A model generated the notes under the pieces. The model saw only the letters and a list, made by a program, of their open reading frames with translations. It made no database searches and was not told the origin of the DNA. From assembly GCF_905212195.1 (NCBI RefSeq), contig NZ_CAJMDQ010000048.1, positions 1 to 20,239 of the forward strand: a stretch of 20,239 nucleotides of DNA, in the 5' to 3' direction. Of this stretch, positions 14,385 to 20,239 are shown piece by piece. The first letter of the stretch is position 1. The number at the start of each line of letters is the position of its first letter. Made by a program: the position numbers and the translations under genes. The DNA is from an uncultured Anaerotignum sp. (GTDB taxonomy: Bacteria > Bacillota > Clostridia > Lachnospirales > Anaerotignaceae).

Positions 14385-14648
14385 ATGGAACGGATTCAGT
14401 TTTTGAATATTGGCTATGGCAATGTGGTTTCCGCAAACCGTGTCATTGCCATCATCAGCCCCGATTCCGCCCCTGTGAAGCGGATTATTCAGGAGGCAAA
14501 AGAAAAAGGGAATCTGATCGACGCCACTTACGGCAGAAAAACAAGATGCGTCATCATCATGGATAACGGACATGTGGTGCTTTCGCCCAATATGCCCGAA
14601 ACCATCGGCGGACGCCTTGCGGCAGAACAAAAGGGGAGTGTAACATGA
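14385..14648 (+). CDS. remA: RemA/DUF370 family DNA-binding regulator
   Basis: This 87-residue protein matches the RemA (YlzA) family almost along its length: FLNIGYGNVVSANRVIAII, SPDSAPVKRIIQEAKEKG, LIDATYGRKTRCVIIMDNG and HVVLSPNMPETIGGRL. In B. subtilis RemA binds DNA as a multimeric ring and activates biofilm matrix and osmoprotection genes; in other Clostridia its role is little studied. GGAG at 14374-14377 sits 7 bases before the ATG, which decides this start over longer in-frame options lacking a binding site. It overlaps gmk by ATGA, so the two are translationally coupled. Confidence 0.93.
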   Translation: MERIQFLNIGYGNVVSANRVIAIISPDSAPVKRIIQEAKEKGNLIDATYGRKTRCVIIMDNGHVVLSPNMPETIGGRLAAEQKGSVT

Positions 14649-15253
14649 AAAAACAGGGTTTATTGCTGATTTTATCAGGACCATCTGGTTCCGGCAAAGG
14701 CACCATCGTGGAACAGCTGAAAGCAAAGGATGATTTTGCCCTTTCCATTTCCGCTACCACACGTGCCCCAAGAGAGTATGAACAGGACGGTGTGCATTAT
14801 TTCTTCCGCACAAGGGAAGAATTTGAAAAAATGATTGCCAATCAGGAACTGCTGGAATGGGCAGAATTCTGCGGCAACTGCTATGGCACACCGAGAGCAT
14901 ATGTAACAGAACAGCTGCAGAAAGGCCAGAATGTCATTCTGGAAATCGAAGTGCAGGGTGCATTGCAGGTGAAAAAATTGTATCCCGAAGGGGTATTGAT
15001 TTTCCTGGTTCCTCCCAATCTGGAAGAACTGGGCAGACGCCTGACAAACCGCGGTACAGAGGATAAGGAAACCATCAACCGCCGTATCCACCGCGCACTG
15101 GAAGAAATGGAATTTGTGCAGGATTATGACTATGTAGTCATCAATGATACAGTTCCGCAGGCAACACAGGATATTCTGGACATTGTCCATGCAGAATCCA
15201 TGCGCTGCAGCAGAAATAAAGAGATTAAAAAGGTATTCAAAGGAGAGATTTGA
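14645..15253 (+). CDS. gmk: Guanylate kinase
   Basis: This 202-residue cytosolic enzyme phosphorylates GMP to GDP with ATP, in GTP/dGTP synthesis and in recycling after (p)ppGpp turnover. The P-loop GPSGSGKGT is at residues 12-20. The GMP-binding region has SATTRAPREYEQDGVHYFF (37-55) and LLEWAEFCGNCYGTP; the lid arginines are in RRLTNRGTEDKETINRRI (about 129-146). The length is normal (200-210). GGGGAG lies 6-7 bases before the ATG. It overlaps remA upstream by 4 bases, and rpoZ starts 3 bases after its stop, so gmk sits in the middle of a tight operon. The gmk-rpoZ pair is conserved across bacteria. Confidence 0.96.
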   Translation: MKKQGLLLILSGPSGSGKGTIVEQLKAKDDFALSISATTRAPREYEQDGVHYFFRTREEFEKMIANQELLEWAEFCGNCYGTPRAYVTEQLQKGQNVILEIEVQGALQVKKLYPEGVLIFLVPPNLEELGRRLTNRGTEDKETINRRIHRALEEMEFVQDYDYVVINDTVPQATQDILDIVHAESMRCSRNKEIKKVFKGEI

Positions 15254-15255
15254 TT

Positions 15256-15546
15256 ATGTTAAGACCATCTTATACAGACTTATTGGACGTTATCAATCAG
15301 GAAACAGACGACATCACACTGGGCAGCCGTTACACCATCGTGATTGCAGCAGCAAAACGTGCAAGACAGCTGGTTGACCATGCAGAACCTCTGGTAAGCA
15401 ACACAAAGGTTGACAAACCTGTATCCATCGCAGTCAACGAACTGTACCAGGGCAAAATCAAAGTACGCCAGGGACATCCCGAAGAAGCAGTTCCTGCGGA
15501 AGAAGCTGTAGAAGAAACAACAGCAACAGAAGAAACAGAAGCATAA
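15256..15546 (+). CDS. rpoZ: RNA polymerase omega subunit
   Basis: This 96-residue subunit helps assemble and stabilise RNA polymerase by holding beta-prime. The core has MLRPSYTDLLDVI, SRYTIVIAAAKRARQL (the conserved ALLAAKRARQL-type helix) and KPVSIAVNELYQGKIKV. After residue about 72 comes a low-complexity acidic tail (EEAVPAEEAVEETTATEETE). AGGAGA (15241-15246) inside the end of gmk is 9 bases before this ATG; an in-frame TTG at 15250 overlaps the gmk stop and is less likely. A structured, terminator-like sequence follows before priA. Confidence 0.94.
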   Translation: MLRPSYTDLLDVINQETDDITLGSRYTIVIAAAKRARQLVDHAEPLVSNTKVDKPVSIAVNELYQGKIKVRQGHPEEAVPAEEAVEETTATEETEA

Positions 15547-15562
15547 TTAGCAACGGAAAAAA

Positions 15563-15614
15563 AGTCGGAGGTTCAGAAAGCTGTCGAAAGGAACAGCGAA
15601 ATCTCCGGCTTTTC
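15563..15614 (+). terminator. Branched hairpin between rpoZ and priA (possible leaky terminator)
   Basis: AGTCGGAGGT (15563-15572) pairs with ATCTCCGGCT (15601-15610) with two wobble pairs. Inside it GCTGT (15580-15584) pairs with ACAGC (15593-15597). Only TTTT follows, so termination would be partial. No clear promoter lies between it and priA. Confidence 0.45.
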
Positions 15615-15640
15615 TGACATTTACAGAAAGGAGGTGCGAG

Positions 15641-18073
15641 ATGTACGCACAGGTCATCATTGATGCCAATCATGCGGAGGTAGACCGCGTCTTTGATTAT
15701 AGAGTGCCTGCGCAGTGGGAAGAAGAAGTCTGCGTCGGTCTGCGAGTCATGGTGCCCTTTGGTCAGCGCAATACCAAACGGGAAGGCTATGTCATTGCCC
15801 TGACAGAAACGACAGAAGTACCTGCTGGCAAGATTAAGGAAATCGTGGAAATTCTGGATGAAGGCAGACCCATTCTGACGCCGTCCATACTGGAACTGGC
15901 GAAATGGATGAAAAAGGAATATTTCTGTACATTGAATCAGTGTTTGCAGGCAGTGATGCCGGCGGGCATCCGCACCAAAAGCGTCTGGTATGCAGAACTG
16001 ACGGGACAAACGGCAGAACTTTCGGAAAAAGAACAGCAGATGATAGATGTGCTGGAAGAACAGGACGGCGCAGTTCCTCTGCGGGAATTGGAGCAGATTT
16101 TCGGCAATCGCACAGAATATATCCTCCGCTGTTTACAGGAGAAAAAAGTTGTCCGTCTGCACCAGAAAACCACACGCAGTACCTATAAAAAAGAAAAACG
16201 ATATGTTTCCCTGACAGAAAATGAAGAATTACTGACGGTAGCGAAAGAAAAAGCGGCAAAAGACAAACGTCTGGCTGGTCAGCTGCGTGTGTTTTCAGCA
16301 ATGAATATGGGAGCAAGTATTTCTGTGGAGGAACTGAAGGAGAAGGCTGCTGTGACAGATTCTCCCGTCCATATCCTTTTACAAAAAGGCGTTTTGGTGG
16401 AACAGCGCAGACAGGAAAAGCGAGATGTGTTCCAATTGGAGGATTACACACCGACCCAGCCTTTTTATCCAACACCGGAACAGGCACAGGCGTTGACTCT
16501 TTTGCGAGAGGAAGAGCAGAAAGAGCAGAAACGTCCTGTACTGCTTCACGGAGTCACAGGCAGCGGCAAAACGGAAATCTATATGCAGCTCATTGAGCAT
16601 GTTATTATGGCGGGCAAGCAAGCCATTGTGTTGGTGCCGGAAATTTCACTGACTCCCCAGATTATGGAGCGGTTTATTTCTCGTTTTGGCAAGCGTGTTT
16701 CTGTGACCCATAGCCGCCTTTCTTTGGGAGAACGGCTAGACCAGTGGCGAAAGGCAAGAGATGGAGAGATTTCCATCATCATTGGGCCTCGTTCCGCCTT
16801 GTTTATGCCTTTTTCCAACCTTGGGGTCATTGTCATGGATGAGTGTCATGAGAGCAGTTACATTTCTGATGTAACACCCAAGTATCATACCCGTGAGGTG
16901 GCAAGAAAGTTGTCGGAACTGACAGGGGCATTGCTGGTCATGGGCAGTGCTACCCCTGACATAGACAGTTATCATCGGGCAGTGACAGGAGAATTCTTGC
17001 TGCTGCAATTGAAAGAACGGACAAAAGGCAGCAGACTGCCAGAGGTCTTTGTGACGGATATGCGTAAAGAACTGGAAGATGGCAATCGCTCCGCCTTTGG
17101 ACTGCCTTTGCAGCAGGCAATCCGGGAAAATCTGGAAAAGGGACAGCAGACCATGCTGTTCCTGAATCGACGGGGATATTCCACATTTGTTTCCTGCCGG
17201 AAATGCGGAGAAGCACTGACTTGTCCTTCCTGTAACGTTTCTTACACTTACCATGCGTCAGATAAAGCATTGGTCTGCCATTACTGCGGCAAAGAAGTGC
17301 CGGTGCCTAAGACATGTCCTTCCTGTGGCTCCCATTATATCCGCTACTTTGGTACAGGAACCCAGAAAATCGAGGAAGAAACCAGACGTCTGTTTCCAGA
17401 GGCAAGTATTCTGCGTATGGATGCAGACACCACAACAGGAAAAAACGGGCACGCCCGCATCCTGGAATTGTTTGGAAAAGGAAAAGCTGATATTCTCATC
17501 GGTACCCAGATGATTGCCAAAGGTCATGATTTCCCCAATGTGACATTGGTGGGGATTCTGGCGGCAGACCTTTCTTTGAATTTAGGCACCTATCAGGCAG
17601 CGGAAAACTGTTTCCAGCTTATTACTCAGGCGGCTGGCAGAGCCGGACGGGGAGAACTTGCCGGAAGGGTATTCATTCAGACTTATCAGCCGGAAAATCA
17701 CGCCATCCGCATGGCGGCGGCACAGGATTACGAAGGATTTTATCAGGAGGAAATCCTCCTGCGGCAGGCAATGGAGTATCCACCTTTTTCGCATATCTTC
17801 TCTGTGCTCATCACCGGAGAAATGGAGCAGGAAGTGATACTGGCTGCCCAGCGACTGGGGGCTTATATGAACCACTACGCAGAACGGGCAGGCTGTACCG
17901 TAGTAGGCCCTGCACCAGCACCCTTGCCGAAATTCCGAGGAGAATTCCGCTGGCAGATTTTTGCCAAAGGAACAGACGCAGAGCGGCTGAAAGCCTTTGT
18001 TTTGTATACGGTGGAACAGACCAAGAAAGACGTGAGCCGGGAAATCCGCTTTCATCTTGCTTTCCTTGCGTGA
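15641..18073 (+). CDS. priA: Primosomal protein N', replication restart helicase PriA
   Basis: This 810-residue 3'-5' superfamily 2 helicase recognises stalled forks and reloads the replicative helicase. The N-terminal 3'-end-binding domain starts YAQVIIDANHAEVDRVFDY, followed by a winged-helix region (about 110-260). Helicase motifs include Walker A GVTGSGKTEIY (Lys310), the DExH box DECHESSY (Asp400-His403; most PriA have DEEH, and the third position is variable), GSATPD, TGKNGHA, GTQMIAKGHDFPNV and QAAGRAGR. Eight cysteines from about residue 519 to 561 (CRKCG, CPSC, CHYCG, CPSCG) form the two-zinc insert. GGAGGTG is 5 bases before the ATG. It probably shares the upstream operon by read-through past the hairpin at 15563. 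Confidence 0.96.
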   Translation: MYAQVIIDANHAEVDRVFDYRVPAQWEEEVCVGLRVMVPFGQRNTKREGYVIALTETTEVPAGKIKEIVEILDEGRPILTPSILELAKWMKKEYFCTLNQCLQAVMPAGIRTKSVWYAELTGQTAELSEKEQQMIDVLEEQDGAVPLRELEQIFGNRTEYILRCLQEKKVVRLHQKTTRSTYKKEKRYVSLTENEELLTVAKEKAAKDKRLAGQLRVFSAMNMGASISVEELKEKAAVTDSPVHILLQKGVLVEQRRQEKRDVFQLEDYTPTQPFYPTPEQAQALTLLREEEQKEQKRPVLLHGVTGSGKTEIYMQLIEHVIMAGKQAIVLVPEISLTPQIMERFISRFGKRVSVTHSRLSLGERLDQWRKARDGEISIIIGPRSALFMPFSNLGVIVMDECHESSYISDVTPKYHTREVARKLSELTGALLVMGSATPDIDSYHRAVTGEFLLLQLKERTKGSRLPEVFVTDMRKELEDGNRSAFGLPLQQAIRENLEKGQQTMLFLNRRGYSTFVSCRKCGEALTCPSCNVSYTYHASDKALVCHYCGKEVPVPKTCPSCGSHYIRYFGTGTQKIEEETRRLFPEASILRMDADTTTGKNGHARILELFGKGKADILIGTQMIAKGHDFPNVTLVGILAADLSLNLGTYQAAENCFQLITQAAGRAGRGELAGRVFIQTYQPENHAIRMAAAQDYEGFYQEEILLRQAMEYPPFSHIFSVLITGEMEQEVILAAQRLGAYMNHYAERAGCTVVGPAPAPLPKFRGEFRWQIFAKGTDAERLKAFVLYTVEQTKKDVSREIRFHLAFLA

Positions 18074-18077
18074 AATC

Positions 18078-18106
18078 TTGTAACTTGCTAGGAAATATGA
18101 TAAAAT
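18078..18106 (+). promoter_or_regulatory. Promoter of the def-fmt operon
   Basis: TTGTAA (18078-18083), 17-base spacer and TAAAAT (18101-18106), preceded by TGA giving an extended -10. It begins just after the priA stop, giving def a leader of about 65 bases. Confidence 0.7.
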
Positions 18107-18114
18107 ACTCTAAT

Positions 18115-18172
18115 GCGAATTGTTTCGCAGACAACAATCGAACATCGGTGGCGCAAGGCGCCTTTTAGGAGG
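18115..18172 (+). promoter_or_regulatory. def leader with two hairpins next to the Shine-Dalgarno
   Basis: GCGAA (18115-18119) pairs with TTCGC (18124-18128). A tight GGCGC-AAG-GCGCC hairpin (18150-18162) is followed by TTTT (18163-18166) and then at once by AGGAGG (18167-18172). The second has the look of a short terminator abutting the ribosome binding site, so attenuation or translation control is possible. No known riboswitch class is recognisable. Confidence 0.4.
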
Positions 18173-18179
18173 ATAAAAA

Positions 18180-18635
18180 ATGGCAAAAAGACAAATCAGA
18201 ATCAGTACAGATGAGGTTTTGCGTAAAATCTGCAAACCTGTCAAAGAAATCACACCCAATACATTGACACTGCTGGACGACATGGCAGAAACCATGTATG
18301 ACGCAAACGGCGTTGGTCTGGCTGCGCCTCAGGTAGGCGTTTTGAAACGCATTGTTGTGATCGACATCGGCGATGGTCTGGTAGAACTGATCAACCCTGT
18401 CATCGTAGAAGCAACAGGTTCTCAGATCGACTATGAAGGCTGCCTGAGCGTTCCCGGCGCAAGCGCACGTGTGGATCGTCCTGCTTATGTAAAAGTAGAA
18501 GCCCTGAACCGTGACGGTGAAAAAATCATCGTAGAAGGGGAAGAATTGATGGCAGTTGCTCTGTGTCATGAATTGGATCACCTGGATGGGATATTATATA
18601 TTGATAAGGCTCTGCCCGACGAAGACGAAGCATAA
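18180..18635 (+). CDS. def: Peptide deformylase
   Basis: This 151-residue iron/zinc hydrolase removes the N-terminal formyl group from new proteins. All three signature motifs are intact: GVGLAAPQVG (44-53, Gln51), EGCLSVPG (metal ligand Cys88) and HELDH (His130, Glu131, His134). It ends shortly after the HELDHLDG helix with an acidic tail, as in the compact type of clostridial deformylases. AGGAGG is 7 bases before the ATG. fmt begins 12 bases after the stop, so the pair that adds and removes formyl groups is co-expressed from the promoter at 18078. Confidence 0.96.
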   Translation: MAKRQIRISTDEVLRKICKPVKEITPNTLTLLDDMAETMYDANGVGLAAPQVGVLKRIVVIDIGDGLVELINPVIVEATGSQIDYEGCLSVPGASARVDRPAYVKVEALNRDGEKIIVEGEELMAVALCHELDHLDGILYIDKALPDEDEA

Positions 18636-18647
18636 GGAGGAATTGCC

Positions 18648-19577
18648 ATGCGCGTAATTTTTATGGGGACTCCCGATTTTGCGGTGCCTTCTCTGGAAGC
18701 GCTGCTGACAAAGCATGAAGTGGTGCTGGTGGTGACACAGCCCGACAAGCCTAAGGGCAGAGGGAAAAAGATGGTGCCTACACCGGTGAAAGCCTGTGCT
18801 TTGGAACATGGTATTCCCGTTTTGCAGCCGGAAAAAGTGAAAGAACCGGAATTTGTGGAACAGCTCCGTTCTTATGAACCGGATCTGATTGCGGTAACAG
18901 CTTTTGGACAGATTCTGTCTGAACCCATTCTGGAAATGCCTAAATACGGCTGTATCAATGTTCATGGTTCTTTGCTGCCTAAGTACCGCGGTGCGGCACC
19001 GATGCAGTGGTCTATCATTGATGGGGAAAAGGTGACAGGCATCACCACCATGTATATGGCAAAAGGTCTGGACAGCGGCGATATGCTGCTGAAAGCAGAA
19101 GTGGAAATCACAGACGAAGACACTTTTGCGACCATCCATGACAAAATGGCAGTGACAGGCGCAAATCTGCTGCTGGATACACTGGATCAGCTGGAAGCCG
19201 GTACTCTGGAACGGATTCCGCAGGATCATGATGCGGCAACATACGCACCTATGATTACAAAAGAAACCGGTCATATTGACTGGAGTAAAAACAGACAGGA
19301 CATCATCAATCTCATTCGGGGATTGAATCCGGCTCCGGCAGCATATACCATTTATGAGGAAGAGGTTTTGAAGATTTTCGGCGCAGTAATTTCTGATGTG
19401 CAGGCCGATGGCGCAGCCAATGGGGAAATTGTGGCTGTGGTGAAAAAAGGCTTTGTTGTCAAATGCGGCGACGGTTGTCTGCTGATCACAGAAGTGCAGG
19501 CACGCGGCGGCAAACGCATGATGACAGACGCATATCTGAGAGGACACGCAATGAAAGAGGGCATCCTTTTGCAGTAA
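18648..19577 (+). CDS. fmt: Methionyl-tRNA formyltransferase
   Basis: This 309-residue enzyme transfers a formyl group from 10-formyltetrahydrofolate to initiator Met-tRNA. The N-terminal domain opens MRVIFMGTPDFAVPSLEALL and contains the folate/catalytic signature NVHGSLLPKYRGAAP (Asn104, His106) and the catalytic Asp142 in GLDSGDML. The region PDKPKGRGKK (32-41) corresponds to the tRNA-binding loop. The C-terminal beta-barrel domain (about 205-309) is complete. The length matches E. coli Fmt (315). AAGGAGG is 7 bases before the ATG. It lies between def and the zinc metallopeptidase gene, which starts 43 bases later with its own strong ribosome binding site, and the three are probably one transcript. 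Confidence 0.96.
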   Translation: MRVIFMGTPDFAVPSLEALLTKHEVVLVVTQPDKPKGRGKKMVPTPVKACALEHGIPVLQPEKVKEPEFVEQLRSYEPDLIAVTAFGQILSEPILEMPKYGCINVHGSLLPKYRGAAPMQWSIIDGEKVTGITTMYMAKGLDSGDMLLKAEVEITDEDTFATIHDKMAVTGANLLLDTLDQLEAGTLERIPQDHDAATYAPMITKETGHIDWSKNRQDIINLIRGLNPAPAAYTIYEEEVLKIFGAVISDVQADGAANGEIVAVVKKGFVVKCGDGCLLITEVQARGGKRMMTDAYLRGHAMKEGILLQ

Positions 19578-19620
19578 GACTTTTAGATTCTAGGAACTGA
19601 AAAAGGAGGAATCGCACCAT

Positions 19621-20239
19621 ATGTTTTTTTATGGATATAACATGGATTATGTTTTATTATTGATCATTGCCGTGGTCTTGGCTGGTCTGGCACAGGCAAA
19701 AGTATCATCTACCTATAACAAGTATTCCCGTGTGCCCAACAGACGCGGGCTGACAGGGGAACAGGTAGCGGCACAGATGCTCATACAGGCAGGTATTCAC
19801 GATGTACGTATTGAACGCGTGGCTGGTCATCTGACAGACCATTATGACCCCAGAACAAAGACGCTGCGCCTTTCTTCCGGCGTATATGACGGCAGAAGCG
19901 TAGCAGCACTTGGCATTGCGGCCCATGAAACCGGGCACGCCATCCAGCATGACACAGGCTATGTGTTCCTGGTGCTGCGCAGCACATTGGTACCTTTGTC
20001 CAATCTGGGTTCCACACTGGCTTGGCCTTTGATTGTCATTGGTCTGCTCTTTGGAGGCAGTTCATCCAATATGTTTATCACACTGGGGATTCTGTTTTAT
20101 GCCCTGGCAGTATTGTTTACCATTGTGACACTGCCTGTGGAATTTAACGCATCTTCCAGAGCACTGCATATGCTGGAAGACCAGTACTTCCTGGATGCCG
20201 ATGAAATTGGCGGCGCAAGAAAAGTGCTTTCTGCGGCAG
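19621..20239 (+). CDS. Membrane zinc metallopeptidase, YugP/Zn_peptidase_2 type (3' end outside window)
   Basis: The frame opens at ATG 19621, with AAGGAGG about 11 bases upstream, and stays open to the last base, so at least 206 residues are present and about 20-25 are probably missing. It encodes an N-terminal membrane helix (about 8-25), then YNKYSRVPNRRGLTGEQVA, a conserved family segment (36-54), LSSGVYDGRS, and the zinc motif HETGH (His102, Glu103, His106). Two further hydrophobic segments (about 118-145 and 150-172) lead to PVEFNASSRAL with Glu174, the likely third metal ligand. This matches the neutral zinc metallopeptidase family of B. subtilis YugP, an integral membrane protein whose substrate is unknown. 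In many Clostridia it lies directly after def-fmt, as here. Confidence 0.9.
   Translation, partial: MFFYGYNMDYVLLLIIAVVLAGLAQAKVSSTYNKYSRVPNRRGLTGEQVAAQMLIQAGIHDVRIERVAGHLTDHYDPRTKTLRLSSGVYDGRSVAALGIAAHETGHAIQHDTGYVFLVLRSTLVPLSNLGSTLAWPLIVIGLLFGGSSSNMFITLGILFYALAVLFTIVTLPVEFNASSRALHMLEDQYFLDADEIGGARKVLSAA

Noticed and set aside
16838..16849. DECH instead of DEEH in the PriA helicase motif II
   Set aside because: The third position of the DExH box is variable in superfamily 2 helicases, and all other PriA motifs are intact, so loss of function is unlikely.
1..20239. CRISPR array, prophage, transposon or toxin-antitoxin system
   Set aside because: No regularly spaced repeats, integrase or transposase, attachment-site duplication or paired small toxin/antitoxin genes were seen. 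Gene content is core chromosomal.

Overview
The window looks like an ordinary stretch of chromosome from a low-to-mid-GC Clostridia bacterium, probably Lachnospiraceae- or Anaerotignum-like. The evidence is Gram-positive ribosome binding sites (AGGAGG type), the run yicC-remA-gmk-rpoZ-priA-def-fmt-zinc metallopeptidase, an RNase Y gene, and an M23 peptidase next to RNase G. Taxonomy is inferred from gene content; no rRNA is present. I see no phage, transposon, CRISPR, tRNA or rRNA, and no gene-free stretch over 300 bases.

Layout. 1-339: 3' end of an ABC-F ATPase gene. 341-1709: promoter and gene of a CNNM/CorC-type membrane protein with CBS domains. 1718-1840: two terminators, the second bidirectional and facing a leftward lipoprotein gene (1867-2889) with a thioredoxin/TlpA fold. 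3028-5383: a possible operator array, a promoter, and a response regulator/histidine kinase pair with overlapping reading frames. 5444-6260: a membrane-anchored M23 (LytM) peptidase split between two frames at CCC-TAG. 6333-7778: RNase G. 7872-9519: promoter and RNase Y. 9581-9964: small uncharacterised protein. 9999-10052: second copy of the bidirectional terminator, then leftward genes for a MATE transporter (10098-11426) and the ribosome quality control factor RqcH (11516-13282). 13411-20239: rightward yicC, remA, gmk, rpoZ, priA, then a new promoter driving def, fmt and a zinc metallopeptidase that runs off the end.

How the genes fit together. Much of the window concerns information flow and RNA or protein quality control: RNase G and RNase Y (RNA processing and decay), YicC (endoribonuclease), omega subunit, PriA (replication restart), RqcH (stalled-ribosome rescue), and Def plus Fmt (N-terminal formyl-methionine handling). 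RemA regulates biofilm genes and Gmk makes GDP.

Most worth a second look: (1) the M23 gene interrupted at a CCC-TAG, which could be a +1 programmed frameshift, a decaying gene or a sequencing error; (2) RNase Y, whose best-placed start codon is AUA behind a perfect Shine-Dalgarno; (3) a TlpA-like lipoprotein that has lost both redox cysteines; (4) four heptamers at exact 11-bp spacing upstream of the two-component operon; (5) two near-identical bidirectional terminators about 8 kb apart with a compensatory base-pair change. I did not find a clearly new multi-gene system.
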